NCBI GenBank assembly: GCA_008711295.1
Contig: VUYV01000089.1
Coordinates: forward strand, 733,270 to 797,269
Direction: 5' to 3'
Source of the DNA: Anarhynchus alexandrinus
Lineage: Eukaryota > Chordata > Aves > Charadriiformes > Charadriidae
DNA: 64,000 bases
Positions within the stretch are counted from its first letter, which is position 1. The number at the start of each line of letters is the position of its first letter. The notes under the pieces were generated by a model. The model was not told the DNA's origin. It did not search any database and worked only from the letters and a program-made list of their open reading frames with translations. A program made the translations under genes and the position numbers. This document shows, piece after piece, positions 12,446 through 25,215 of the stretch.

Positions 12446-15400
12446 AGTATGAATTTGTCAGAATTATCTTAACTTCATTCTGTTTGTCAGGCATAGAGGG
12501 TTTGAATCTAGCTCATTGTTTTGGGAAAGCTGTTCTGCACTTGTCTCTTTAATTTCATTTTGCATGCAGGGCTGGTGGTTTCTGCACTGTAGCCCATGCT
12601 TCCCATGGGGGTTTTGTTTGCTCGCGAAATTGCTTCTGATGGTAACACCGCACTTCAAGGCCTGCATGTGTATTCCTTTGTGTCATTGTGTACTACCCGC
12701 GCATGTACCCTACGTTACTATGTCCCTTTAAGAAAATAGTGTTATTTATTATGACAATAAATAGTCTAAAATTCACCGTGTAAGTTGAGGGGCAGAAAAT
12801 GTTCTCTCTCCAGAGAATACCAGTCTGCACAGAAAGCAGACTTGATATAGAAGTAAGCAAATCTCAATGGATTTTTTTTATTCCTTTTTACATGGATAGA
12901 TGATAAAGAGAAACGTTAATTAGGACAACACAGTTGTTCCTTGTACCTACATAAAAATACTAGAAATCATTAAATGTGATCTTGTGTTTTATTGCACACG
13001 TGGAAATTTGTAGCTGGCTTACTGATTAATAGGCTATAAGAAGGACGGTGACAGCACAGTGACACTTGGCCTGTGATGTTACTTTGTGTGCTTCCTCCTC
13101 CTCTTCCTCATTGCTGGGTTCATGAAATAGAAGAAAAACATTGGATTTTACCCTGGTATAGTGTTCCAGGTACTTTTCCCCCTCCTTCTCCCCTCTCCAT
13201 CTCCTGACGAAAAATGGTAAGTTAACACTAAGGCAAAGAGGTCATTATGGTGGCAGAAATGTCAATACATCTGCCTCCTTGATGACAGACCTCAAATGCT
13301 ATATCTTTCTTTCAGGCTTTTACAACCATTAACTTCACTGATGTTACTCTTAATTTGTTTATACAGATATAAGTTAAAGCAGAACAATAAATTCCTCCAT
13401 ATGCTTGTCACGCAACGTTGAGAAAGAGAAGTAAAAAACAATCCAGAAGCTTTTGATAGAATAAGAGAACGGGGGATGAGAGTTTGAAGAAAGACAGTGA
13501 AGCAGCAGGGAAAGCAAGCAAGCACATCTCTGTTGTTCGGGGATTTCATTCCTTTCCTGGTCTGCCTTGCAATGGAGGATTTCTGCTGCCTGGGCAGGCG
13601 CCGTACAGCAAGGAAAGAGGGGGCCATCCACAATCTCTTCAGGGATCCAGACCCTACCAGGGCTCTTCTGGTACACTCCAGAAACAAACCTGGATTTTTT
13701 TTCCCACAAGATTATTTAAAAATTCTCCTGTATTGCTTGATAAATTTCGATGTAAATTATATAGCAACTGACTTACAGCTGGTATTACCAAAATTAAGAG
13801 ACCCAAATCAGCTGCTTCATTTTGCTTTAAGATATTCATGTTTTAAAACAATCAATGTTTTAGGAGTTCATAATGAACCAGGTCAAAAAAAAAAATTATA
13901 CACTCAACAAAATCAAAGTGCTTCTACTGTAGTCTTCCATTAAGATTGTATTTCCCTCTTGCTATCACTTTCACAGTCATACATTAAGAAAGCATTTTTC
14001 AGAAGTAGGAACTCCATTTCCTTCTGAAGCACAATATATTTGAAAGGTACATGATCCAATCTGAAAATGTTCATATAAGCAACTCTATTTTGAAACAAAT
14101 TAGAGGTCAAAATTTCTTGTTATTCAGTTTGAAGTCTTGAAAAGTCTTATTAGCACTACCATAAGTAGTCTCATAGGGACTCAGTTTCAATCTCATAGAG
14201 TGTCAGACTGAAGCCTGATAGTTTTTTTTTGTTTTGGTTTCTTTTTTATCAGCAGAGGGTGTGGATTGCTTCACCTAAACAAAATGAAGCAAACAGCGGG
14301 TATACACTGTTGCCTCTTTATTGACTGGAAAATGTCAACAGTTCACACAAACATTTTGGTTTGACTGATAATGTGTTTAAATGAATAGTTTAAAAAATCT
14401 GAAGAACAAGTATTCAGCTTATAGTGAAATTCAGTGATATTTAGTTACCTGCCTTTGAAAAGTCTTCTCATAGTTCTACTATGGTTAGCACAGGTTTGGG
14501 GTTTTTTTCCTAGAAGGAAAGGCAATAACACAAATACAAACACTGTGCAAAAACATTCCCTAACAAAATTGCTGCTAGTTAATCTCATTCCGACCATCCC
14601 ATTTCCAAGCTTCCTACAGGCTAAAAGGAGAAAAAAAAATGGGTCTTGAAACACAGACAAATGTTAACAAATGGAGGCTGTTCCAGTGCAAAAAAATAGG
14701 ATTAATTTCACCTAACTCTAGGCAAGTAGAAATGCTTCTAACACATTAATTTGGGTATGCTGTCTCTATAGTGATTGAAAAAAATCAACTCCTGCACAAC
14801 TCACCACCACCTTGAGCTACATCTGCATGGGCAAGCAGTGCAAAAGCAGCTGGTCCTGAGGACTCAGCACAAACATGGTGCCATTTAGCATGAAGAACAG
14901 GTTTTGGACTAGCTTGAGTCTGGCCAAGAACCCGTTTGCAGTTGAGTGTATTAGGTGACCACCTGGAAGGCAGTTTCCAGCTGTGTTTCATCAGGTTGTA
15001 TTGTCCATGGCTGCTCCACAAGGTCAACCAAAGGGTGCTCAACAGAAGCAGCTTCTTGAGTGCCTTCCTGACATGCTAATGAGGGGTAAATTCACCACAC
15101 GGGTACTTGTCGGTTTCCATTTTAAAACATTGCTAGGAGGGTATCTTAAACTTGACGTCTAAATTTTAGATAGTTAAAATTAGGTGTAAAATGAATCCCT
15201 GGAGTATGGAAGCCATTCCTTAACATCATTGATTCTGAAGAATTCATCTTCTTTGCAAGCATTTCTTGAATCTAAAGAGCAGACAAAGCTTCAGGAATAG
15301 CCATTTCTCCCTGTCTCAATTTCAGAACAAAGAGAGGAAAAGAAATTAGTCTGCCACTTCCAGTAAAATAAACGTTCATAAAATAAATTATTTTTTGCTT

Positions 15401-15722
15401 TATGCATCATCAGATTCAGCTGGTATGTATAGTTTGTGACTCGCATTTTTAAAAATTCTCCTGTAGACTACTGTATTTCATGAAGGACTCTTCACCGCAG
15501 GGATTACTGAACATTATTTTCCCCGTAGCCGATACCTTCTTACTAAGGAAGTTCCAGTGGGAATGCCTTCCCACTTGTGCAAAATACTTCCCATCTGTAA
15601 CAGTGCTGTTTCTCTGAACCTGTTAGTGATTGTGTGACAGCTTTGTGGTATTTACAGTTGTTCGTGTAAGGAAGCTACACATTGAACATATGCTTCAGCT
15701 GTTTTGTTAACATACTGTAGAA

Positions 15723-15775
15723 GCAGAAGATCTGCAAGGGAGAGCCATCTCCCTTGCAATCACTTGCACTTCTGC
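15723..15775. other. 53-base imperfect stem-loop
   Basis: An inner perfect stem pairs TGCAAGGGAG (15,733-15,742) with CTCCCTTGCA (15,749-15,758) around a six-base loop. An outer stem pairs GCAGAAG (15,723-15,729) with CTTCTGC (15,769-15,775), separated by an uneven internal loop. It is shorter and more bulged than a usual microRNA precursor. Confidence 0.5.
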
Positions 15776-16897
15776 AGAACTGCAGGAAGGGTTTTCTGGG
15801 CACGCAGTAGTCTGTAAGCCAGCTCCAAAAGCATGAGTCAGTGATATGTTATTATAAATATGCTCGTGTACTGTATGGCATAGAACAGTTTAGGCTCTTG
15901 CACTATGGATGGTGTTTTATTCTCTTACGCTTTCTGTCTCCTTTTCTTTAATTCTCATCATGGCTATCAAGGGAGTTAGGGGATTTTTACAACATTAAAA
16001 TTCTATGACTTTACATTTGGAAATGATCATGTGAAGGACTGCCAAATGAATAGCAAAGGGACAAATCCAGCAGCAAAATCCTCTGCCCAAAATCTTGACT
16101 GAGCCCTGCAACGAGCCGCAAAGTTTAGTTCTGTCCTAGGGCACAGGGAGCAGCAGCAGAGAAGAGGAGCAGATCATGTGATTCTCACGGAAGAAGCCTT
16201 GGAGAAGTTTTCATGTTCTCTGATTTTAAAAATGAATAAATACAATACAATGACTGGTGAACAAGACTCAGTGTTCAAAGTTCAGCTCTCTCTGGGTATA
16301 TCTGCAGGTTTCAGAACAATAGAGGTTTTAATTTTTCTTCTTCTATGCAACAAGTAGCAAGGTTAATTTGATTTTATAATTCTCATTGTGCCTTGTTTAC
16401 TTTACTGTATTTCCTCACTGAATCTGACACAAAAAAATGACTTTTTCTAAAAATTATTGAGACGAATATTCAGTCTTGCCAACTAGAGATCTGAGATATT
16501 TATGCTAAAGTTTTTTCTTTGCCACCTTTTTTCTCTAGGAAATCTTAGTCTGAGAGGTGGAAAAGCTCTGTAATATGTTTTCTACAGAACAGAGGTTTTG
16601 CTTCACCTTCTTCATTCTATTTAGTTTTTTCCTTTCTCCTTTTCTCTTTTCCCCAGTGTTACAATATTTTTAAATGCCTCCGAAACAGAGAAGCTTTTCA
16701 AGCCAAGAAGTACACTTAATGCAAAAAGCAAAACAAAAGAGAAATGCTTTATAAATGACCCTGCCCAGTGCTGCTCAGTAGACAGAAAGTTTAGAGGGTG
16801 AAGGCACATTTTAAACATTTAGAGTAAATTTAAGATCCTAATCCCTGAACTGTAAAACCTTTGTACTTGCTAAGATACAGTAGATACAGAGAAAGGG

Positions 16898-16925
16898 AAA
16901 AAAACAAAACAAAACAAAACAAAAC
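16898..16925. repeat. (AAAAC)n simple repeat
   Basis: About five tandem AAAAC units follow a short A run. No adjoining retroposon body is recognised. Confidence 0.9.
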
Positions 16926-19577
16926 CTGCCTGTGAGACTAGGAAATCATGAATGCATTCTGCAGAATTGGGATATAAACCTTTTCTTTCATTTCATATCA
17001 ACCCACACAGCCTGAGGGTTCATTGTCCCCTCTTGCTTTCATATTCAGATACATTTCATTTCATGATAAAAGCGATACATTTGATATTTACAGACTATAT
17101 CAAGATTTTATCCCCAGCCTTTTTTCACTTGCATTTGACTTTCTTAAGCCCCACTGTACACACTGAAATCATGCATGCAAAGTCTTAGGAAAGCTATTTT
17201 GACAGTTTTCTCTAATAAGCTCTAATCTGAAAACGTGGGCTTGTCACGGGAAAGAAGCTCTAGGAGAGTAAAACTGGGCTCGATTTGTACCTGTAACTGA
17301 AACCTAGCTGATTCAGTATTTCACTTGTGAGGATTACAGTTAAGCCTACACCTTCTGACTTTCCATGTCAAGTTGTGTTAAAGTCAATTCTGTGCGTGTT
17401 GTGCTTGCTGACTACAAATGCTTATAACTTTAAACATAGTGATCATACTTGCTTCACATGTAAACCACCCCCATTTTTTAATCTCAGACTGTCATTATTC
17501 CAAAATATTTTAAAATCCGTTTTGAGGAGCATCGAGGTTTTTCAGACCACATATTAAACACAGCAAGGAACTGGTTGCTCTCCTTCAAGACAAGCACGCA
17601 GAGAGGTCTTATCTCAAGACAAACTGTTCAGAGGTAGTCTGTGAGGAAAAAAAAAAACCTGCCTGAATGCCTTCAGCTTGATAAATGAAGAGGAAGGGGC
17701 TGTATCTCGGGTAGGAGTTTGTGGGAGAAGGTGTGGCCTTTTTCTCTTTAGGAAAAGGGCAGAAGTAAGAGATTCCCAAGGTAGTTTCCTGCAAGAAAGG
17801 AAGAAAATCCTTCAAATCTGCTTCCTCTCTTGGCTTTCCCTTTATAAGAGTTTGTTTTACTTTTGCAGGTATGTCCCTAATGAAAGGTAAAATCTTTGAG
17901 ACAAATATGCTAGTCCTTTTTTACATAAGCTAGGAGTTTGAATTAAATCCCAGACTTTGACAAAAAGACATATTCACTGTTAAAGGTTCAACCTTTTCTC
18001 ACAGATTTTTTTTTCTATCTTTTTAATAAAGCCCTTTTGTTGTACAAACACCCACTGGAAATTTGGGTGTGCTTGTTTTTAGACAATGGAATTCCACAAA
18101 TCAGCAATAACTTATTTTATATTTATTGAGATATGAAAGCTTATTTGCAGTGTAGTCAATGTTCTTTATATTTGGAATTTTTCACTGTTACACGAATGCA
18201 GATTTGCTTTCTGTCATTAACATTTCTGCCATTGGTCCTGCAGATTTCTCAAAATCTTTGCTTTCTTGTTGCTTGGAATGTCTCTGATACCAAAACCATT
18301 GCAGCAACTGCAAACTGTGTGTGCTACCAAAGTCACCTTCCCCTTCAGTGCATTGGCTCTGACAGATTTGGACCTCTTAAGTATGTGAAATAGTCCGTGC
18401 TACTGGAAGAAGGGCAGTAAGATAACAACTTGCAAGTTTTATACGGGCACAAGAAAGTTTTTTTAGAACTGATATATATGCAATTTTTTTTATGAGGAAC
18501 AAAACTTTGTGGTCCCAGTGGTGACAGGAGAGACAATTTTAAGGCAAAGATACTCCCAGTTCAATCCCCTTTGACCAGGTAATGTATCTGAACGCTAATG
18601 TTGAACAATAGCATAAATTGCCTGGTAACATCCATGTCTGGAATTATTTTTAGATTGATGAGAAATGGTTTGAATTACAGAAACTGGATCTAGAGTGGCC
18701 TTTAATAAGTAAAAATGTCGGTGGGTTTGCTAGCCAGGATTTTGGTTTGGACTGTTACAAAGAAAGGCCATTTGTGAGTCCTGTTATTAAGTTCCTGCTT
18801 TACTTTCCCAAACACTGAAGAAGCTGTATTTGGAGCCAAAACCCGCTCCCTGTCCAGGAGCAGTTGCTCCCGTGGGCCTGGGTCTGTCTTCAGTCTTTAT
18901 TCCGGGGGGGTCTCAGGAGAGGTCGGCAGAACTCGGGAGCCCCAAAGCAAGTGGCAGTGGGTGATGTGTTGTTTTGCTCCAGCTGCTTCCCTGAGCTGAG
19001 AGACTTCGCCTTTATTTACACGGGGAATGGGATACTCCTCAGAGGAAGGAAGGGCTATGAAAGTCTGAAGTTATTCACTCCTTGGTTTTTTGTGATGCAT
19101 TGAACCCTTTGCAGGGCACCCAGTGGCAGCAGGCCTGGCCAGGGTCGGTGTAATCCCACCATTCAGGCACAATAAGCCTTGAGGGGGTGAGGCAAAGAAA
19201 ATGTGACCCAGAGATTGCTGAGCAAAAATCAGCTTTGAAGGCTTATCCTCAGTTTTCAAAACCAGAAGCTACTTCAGAAGCAATGTCAAAATACGCTGCT
19301 GGAAAAAATTACATAAAACCTGAAACACAAAAGCTCATTTTAAAAAGCTTTTTGTATTTTCCAGAACAATTTGCATTAAAATAGCTCCTCCTTTTAAGAA
19401 TAAAAAAAAAAAAAGTTATTTTTAACCTGTTTTTCAATCTGTTATTTTCGATCTCTTTTATTCTGATGATCTCAGCAAATAAGCATTCACTGTGCTCCGT
19501 CCAGATCTTTTCTATTCAACTTTTTCTTATCACCCCCTCAGATTAACTGGTAGAACAGAAAGTATAAACATCCCCTG

Positions 19578-19641
19578 AATCACAGAATCACAGAATGGTC
19601 AGGGTTGGAAGAGACCTCTGGAGATCATCTCGTCCAACCCC
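19578..19641 (-). mobile_element. CR1 retrotransposon, 3' tail only
   Basis: Reads AATCACAGAATC followed by GGTTGGAAGAGACCTCTGG and an ATCATCTCGTCCAACCC-type block. This is the reverse complement of the CR1 3' end that is abundant in birds. Only about 64 bases are recognisable before similarity fades, which fits the severe 5' truncation usual for CR1. The low divergence suggests a fairly recent copy. Confidence 0.9.
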
Positions 19642-22600
19642 CAATACTTGGGTATTGGGTTAATTCAAGCTCCCTCATTGCAGGTTGCACTCACCTGGCT
19701 GACAGTGCACTCAAACGGAGGAGGAGAGCCCACTCCCTTCTGCAGACTCTGCCATGAAAACAGTCGTTGGTAACAGAAGACAGAAACATCTCCAACCATT
19801 GCAACTATTTGCTCATAGCTGTGTGTCTGCAGCCTCGGAGTCGTGGGGAAAGAATTAATGAGCATTCGGGAGATAGCTTATGGTGAGGAAAGGGCCACAC
19901 GTCTGTTATTGTGGGACTCTGGGAAGCTCAATTTCCCAACTGCTAGAGGAGTTATTGCAGAACTGCTCATTTTTTAGCTAGTCCCCACTGAAACTGAATT
20001 CCCCCTTCATCTGCCACACGGTGTTACAAGCCCAACCTGTACAATTCGGGGGTTTTCTCTGGATGAATTGTTAAGACATTTCTCCCTTATGAATCAGATT
20101 TTATTTGGGCTTTTATAATTGCCAGTGATTTGAATTCACTCCCCTGCAGCTCCTTCCGTGAAGAATAATCAATACAGTGAAATGTTTCGTTTCCAGCACA
20201 TTACTTATTCTCGAGGTTTATTCTTGCTTACACTTCTGCATGATGTGGATGATTACAAGACAGACTCAGTAAAATCTTTAAATGTAACGAAGCACCAGCA
20301 TTTCATTTAAGGTGTTTACATAGTAAAAATACATGTTTTAAAGGCATTGATATCTCAGCTTGGTTTATAACATTAAAAATAGCTATGTCACATTCTCTTC
20401 CTTTGGTTCATGATCCTGTCTGTTGCTAAGAAACCCTTTCTCAGGTGGCTTTGAACCTTCTCAGCATTTTCATCTGTAGCTATACTACCTTGTCGAGCCA
20501 TAGGATACCGCTGCTGTGTTGCTGGAGTTTATGTCCCTTGCTGAAAGTAATGAAACCGTTGTGCGGATAAGTAGCTAATTCATCTGTCTTTCAAAGCATT
20601 ATGCTTTCCTCTTCAATACTTCTCGTCTCGTTTTTTTAAGCGTACCTTTAAAGGTGCGAGGAAGTGAAAAAGTGTGCACAAGTCAGAGGCAGCCGTGACA
20701 TACCTCTGTCTGATCTGGCCTCTCCCTTTTTGTGGCTTGGGCTTGTGCCATAAACAAAGGCGCCTCTTCCCACCCCACCTGCGAGCCTTCCATCAAGCTC
20801 TCTGCAGACTTCAACCCGACAGTCTAGTTCCTCGCTGTGAACCAAAATGTTTGGTGGGTGGGTTGTTTTTTTTTTTCCTTTCTCTTTTTCGTGCTTCAAA
20901 TACAGCATGTTTCAGAATAGTTGCAGTGACAAAAGGAACAACCAGACTGTCAGAGGGAATGGTTTCTTTTAAATATCTTTTCACAGAATTGAAGTGCAGC
21001 ACATTCAAACTGGTAGCTGCTGATGCACAGTCTCCAAAAGCGGTTATGCTGAACGCTGCATTCTTAACTGCATGTGGAAGACCATATAAATGTAACCTAT
21101 ATGCACATAAATACATATGTATTTATGTGAATGTAGTGTTTATTTCTTCAGAAAGCACATCCATAGGGTGTATAATACCATCATCGCTTTAATCATCGCT
21201 TTTTATCAATTTTAACATCTGATAAACATTGTAAAGTTCAGCACATATTGAACTAGAAATACCTCTGAGAGAATATTTATAAATTGTCAAGCTAGAGTTT
21301 GTTTTTCAAATTAGTGAACTTCAAATCAGTTCCAAAAGAAAGCAGTCATGGAGGAAAAGCTCTCCACTAGGAAAAATTAAATCAGCCAGGAACTGGATGA
21401 TAATTTGAGAGGAAAAATAAATCTGACCATTATAGTATGAAGTTGCCTTATTAACTCTGTTTGTGCTCCGAGTTTTTCCTTTTTCTTTCTCCGTTGTGCC
21501 AAAAATTATCTTTTTCTCTAGTGCTTTATACTTTAATAGGGATGTACATTTATATTGCTATGTTTGTGATAGAAGCATATGCTCATCTAGCCCTATTTGC
21601 ATGTGAAGATTAACATTTGTATGGTTTGTATTTGTTAATATTGGGTCATAGCCTCAGCAAGTGGAAAATGATACGGCTCCATTGACTTCAATAGAGCTGT
21701 GCCAGGTGATGATTTATTCTATTGTTTCATTTCACCTGGGTTTTAAATACTTCCAAAAAACATACCAATCTGTGACCATGTTTTTCAAAAGTACAAAAAG
21801 AGGTATCAACATCTTTCTTAAAATAAAGATTTCTGAATTTGCCAAAGAAATCTCAGGACTGTAATCCCTAATACTTTCTGCTCCTGCAAACTTTAAGTTA
21901 TACAACTTTGCAGTGCAGCATGATAGTTCTTTGTTTGAAAGGTTAAGGCAGTCTTTAAAATGTGTTTAGCTTGCAATACTGCATTTTTATTTTCAGAGAG
22001 CTAATGTTGATAAAGAAAAGAAAGAAAAGTGTAGAACAAAGTTAGCTTGGATTTCTTGCGACCTTAGGGTGCTTGGTGAAAGTGTCTATGATTTTAAAAT
22101 TGAATAACAGACAAATATTCTGAGGTTGCACTTGCAGTTATATACAAGAGTAGGAAAAGGTCAAAACTTTATGAAATTTAGCCATGAAAGTGTCAGTTCC
22201 TTCACTTACAAAAGATCGTTGCCATAGGTAATTCAGCATCTACAAACATTCAAATTAAAAGACAGCTGAAGTTTTAAAATTGAGACTTCCTCTTGGGTGA
22301 ATACCTAAAGAATATTGTTTAAAGGATGGAAAAATTGCTTAACCTGAGCAGTGTGCCGAGGTATTGACTTCAGCCACAAAACCATACCTGAAACCAAACT
22401 TTGCAAGAGGTCTCTAGATATTCTGGCTCAGCTAATTATTTAGTGACTCCCATCAAGAAAGTTAAATCCAGAAGAATGACATCCCAAAACTTCTCAGAGG
22501 AAGGGAATGAAAGATGGAAGTGGAACAGAATATGACTCAGCATTTTGTATTTTCTCTACGAAACAAACATTTTGATAGAGTCAACAGTTCTTCTGTCACA

Positions 22601-22784
22601 TTCTATAAAGGAATTTCTCTATTTATCTGTTAAAAGAAAAACATTTAGTAAATACTTTTGTTCTTTAGCAGGGAGGAAATGTTTTACCATACTTCCTAGC
22701 TATTGCTTCTTTTTGCTGTAGTATGTGTTAATATTGTACTCTATTTGATTATCTGTTCACTACTCCTCAATAGGACTCTCTAAG
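19642..22784. other. Unique non-coding sequence, no gene recognised
   Basis: This stretch holds the longest open frame outside CR1 (20,674-21,192 plus, 172 codons). It has no recognisable domain and is shadowed by minus-strand frames, so it is not called a gene. An AT-rich block at 20,090-20,290 has enhancer-like texture. An ancient repeat scrap lies near 21,665-21,710. Confidence 0.5.
21665..21710 (+). repeat. Ancient amniote interspersed-repeat scrap
   Basis: Contains GCTCCATTGACTTCAATAGA followed by GCTG and a CCAGGTGATGAT-like segment. The CCATTGACTTCAATGG-type core followed by a CCAGCTGAGGATCTGG-like stretch recurs in very old repeats of birds, turtles and crocodilians. The exact family cannot be named by eye. 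Confidence 0.4.
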
Positions 22785-23340
22785 ACAGAAACATGGTTGA
22801 GGCAGGAACACACATGAGCAGATGACCTGTTCCAACCCCTGGCTCAGAGTGGAATCAGCCAGAGAATGTTGCTTAGGGCTGTGTCCAGTCAGATTTTTAA
22901 TATCTCAGGGGATGGAGACTGCACAGCCTCTCTGGGCAACCTTTACCAGTGTTTGACTGCCCTCATTGCAAAAGCATTTTCTTATTTTTACTTTCATGTA
23001 TTTCTGTTTGTGCCCATTCCTTCTTCTCAGTGGAGCCCAGTGACAGAATGTCCTGGTTTGAGTCTTGCTCCACCTCCTTTACTCCCCCCATCAGGTATTT
23101 ATACACATTGATAAGATTACCCTGAGCCTTCTCTGCTCCAGGCTGAAGTCCCAACTCTATCAGCCCCCCTTCATATGACAGATGCTTAAGTACCTTAATA
23201 ATTTTTGTGGTCTTCTGCTGGTCTTGCTCTAGTATGTTCCTGTCTCTTGTACTGGGGAGCCCAACACTGGACCCAGCACTCCAGGTGTGTCTTACTAGAG
23301 CTGAGTAGAGGGGAGGGATCACCACCGCCAACCTGCTGGT

Positions 23341-23533
23341 AACGGAATCACGGAATCACGGAATCTTCAGAGTTGGAAGGGACCTCTAGAGATCATCTAG
23401 TCCAACTCCCCTGCCAAAGTAGGATTGCCTAGAGCACATTACTCAGGTCTGCATCCAGGCGGGTCTTGAAAATCTACAGAGAAGGGGACTCCACAACTTC
23501 CCTGGGCAGCCTGTTCCAGTGCTCTGTCACCCT
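23341..23533 (-). mobile_element. Nested CR1 3' end inserted in the larger CR1
   Basis: Starts with AATCACGG-type tandem tail units, then GGAAGGGACCTCTAGAGATC, and continues through the part of CR1 that reads as an AGAGCACTGG/CAGGCTGCCCAGGGAAG region on the minus strand. The surrounding CR1 breaks off at AACACTTTCCC on the right and resumes at CCAACCTGCTGGT on the left. These are adjacent positions in the CR1 sequence, so this 193-bp block is a later insertion in the same orientation. AAC occurs at both junctions. The tail is better preserved than that of the host. Confidence 0.85.
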
Positions 23534-23825
23534 AACACTTTCCCTAATGCAGGACAGGAAGCTGTTGGCTACCTTAGTTCCAAGGGTACGTTGCTGGCTT
23601 ATGGTCACCAAGTGTCCACCAAGACCACCAGATCCTTTTTCAAAAAGCTGCTTTTCAGCTAGGTAGTCCCTGGTGTGTGCTGGTGCCTGGTGTTACTCCT
23701 CCCCAGGTGCAGGACTTTACACTTCTTTCATTGAACTGCATGAAGTTCCTATCAGCCTATTTCTCCAGTCTGTCAAGGTCTCTCTGAAGGATTGCACAAC
23801 CCAGTGGTCTATCAACAACTCCTCA

Positions 23826-23846
23826 CAGTTTAGTATCACCTGCAGA
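23826..23846 (-). pseudogene. Broken reverse transcriptase catalytic motif of the CR1
   Basis: In the frame matching CR1 reverse transcriptase, the segment expected to read FADDTKL reads SAGDTKL, so the first catalytic aspartate is replaced by glycine. The next codon is a stop where CR1 has glycine. Upstream motif A (DFSKPFD) keeps its aspartate. The copy cannot encode an active enzyme. Confidence 0.75.
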
Positions 23847-24060
23847 CCAGCTGCAGATGCACTCTGTGCCATCATCCAGGTCTTTATTGAAGATGTTCAA
23901 AAGTATTTATCCCAGTATTGATCCTTGGAGTACACGTCTAAGGACTGGCCTTCAGCTAAGCTTTTTGCCACTGATCAAAACCCCTTAAGTCCGGCAGTTG
24001 CGCCAGTTTTCAATCCACCTCACTGTCCAGTTATCTAGTCCATACTTCATCATCCATCCT

Positions 24061-24615
24061 TTATTTGTCTATGAAGATGTTGTGAAAGATGGGGTCAAAA
24101 GGCTTGCTAAAGTCACAATAAACAACATCCACCACTCTCCCCTCGTCCATCAAGTCAGTAATTTCATAATAGAAGGTCAGGCGTAATTTCCACTTCTGAC
24201 TGCTCACGGTCACCTTCTTGACTTTCACATGTTTAGAAATTATTTCTGGGTTTACTTGCCCCATCACCTTCCCAGAGATCGAGGTGAGGTTCTCTGGATG
24301 CTCCATCTGGCTCTTCTTGAAGATAGGGGTGATATTTGTTTTTTTCCACTCCTCAGGAACTTCCCCAAGTTGCCAGAACCTTTCACAGATGACTAACAGT
24401 GGCCTCACAGTGACATGGACCAGCTTCCTCAGCAGTTGTGCATGCAGCTTATCTGGTCCCAGGGACTTGTGTACATGCAGGTTGTTTAAATGTTCCCTAA
24501 ACTGAACTTCTCCCAAAGGGTAAGTCTTCCTTGCTCCAGACTTTCCTAGAGGTCTCAGGGTCCTGGGATTTCTGAGAGCAAATTTTAACAGTAGAGACTG
24601 AGGTGAAGAAGGCAT
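24061..24615 (-). pseudogene. CR1 ORF2 remnant: N-terminal half of reverse transcriptase
   Basis: A frame of 184 codons, not a real gene. From about residue 40 it follows the CR1 reverse transcriptase: a SLGPDKLHAQLLRKL segment, then EVPEEWKKTNITPIFKK (around residue 85), ISGKVMGQ, and DEGRVVDVVYCDFSKPFD near residue 165, which is motif A with its aspartate. The frame runs into a stop at the end of this domain region, and the palm domain continues in broken form to about 23,800. Its first methionine is internal to the element and has no meaning. Confidence 0.88.
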
Positions 24616-24766
24616 TGAGCACCTTGGCCTTGTCAGTATGTAACTCAGCCTTCTTCATATCTCCTATCACCATGTCCCTTACCCCATTCAGCAGTGGGCC
24701 CACATTTTGCCTGGTCTTCCTTTTGCTGCTGAAGTGTCTGTGGGAGCCATTCATGTTGCTCTTCAC
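24497..24766 (-). pseudogene. CR1 ORF2 remnant: linker between endonuclease and reverse transcriptase
   Basis: This frame contains SSKRKTRQNVGPLLNGVRD followed by DMKKAELHTDKAKVLNAFF, which corresponds to the conserved linker of CR1 ORF2 just before the reverse transcriptase. It overlaps the next frame by about 120 bases in a different phase, so at least one frameshift separates them. Confidence 0.85.
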
Positions 24767-24927
24767 ATCGCTTTCCAGATTCCAGTCCAGGTGGGTTTTG
24801 GCTTTCCTAAACCCATCCCAGCAAGGTCAGGCCCTGTCTCCATATTCCTCACGGGTCACCTGACCTTATTTCCACCTCTCGATGCTTCCTTTTTGTGTTT
24901 GAGTTTTGTCAGGAGTTCCTTGTTCAT

Positions 24928-25215
24928 CTATACAGGCCTCCTGCTACCTTTGCTTGGCTTCCTGCATGTGGGGATGGGCCATTCTTGAGCTTGTAGAAGG
25001 TGATTCTTGAAAATCAACCATTTTTGCTTCTTTGCCCCTCTTCTCTCCAGGACCATATCCCATGGCACACTTTGAAGCTGTTCCCTGAACCGACCAATGC
25101 CTGCTCTCCCAAAGTCCAAGGCTGTAATCCTGATTTTTGCCCTGCTCCCTCCTCTGAGGGTCCTGAACTCTGGCATCTCATAGTCACTGCAGCCAAGGTT
25201 GCCTCCAACCTTCAC
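24928..25215 (-). pseudogene. CR1 ORF2 remnant: end of the endonuclease domain region
   Basis: The frame shows LGCSDYEMPEFRTLRGG, a KIRITALDFGRA segment, VPWDMVLERRGA and WLIFKNHLLQAQE. In order these match the region just after the CR1 endonuclease catalytic core. CR1 similarity continues to about 25,355 at DNA level, where the element is truncated. The catalytic N-terminal part of the endonuclease is absent. Confidence 0.85.

Larger units (their letters stand above)
11451..19577. other. Unique non-coding sequence, no gene recognised
   Basis: No exon, RNA gene or transposon is recognised. Open frames of up to 148 codons (13,497-13,943 plus, 13,292-13,687 minus) overlap each other and resemble nothing known. 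The segment includes the candidate regulatory block at 12,150-12,445, a hairpin at 15,723-15,775, an AAAAC simple repeat at 16,898-16,925 and a GC-richer patch near 18,850-19,000. Confidence 0.55.

Noticed and set aside
13497..13943. 148-codon plus-strand frame, with 131- and 111-codon minus-strand frames over the same bases
   Set aside because: Long frames on both strands over the same bases suggest chance lack of stops. None resembles a known protein.
20674..21192. 172-codon open frame on the plus strand
   Set aside because: No recognisable domain; overlapped by minus-strand frames; crosses a T run and drifts into AT-rich sequence with simple-repeat-like codons. No splice or conservation evidence.
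22963..23331. 122-codon minus-strand frame
   Set aside because: Lies entirely within the CR1 element (end of ORF2 and 3' region), so it is part of the transposon and not a gene.
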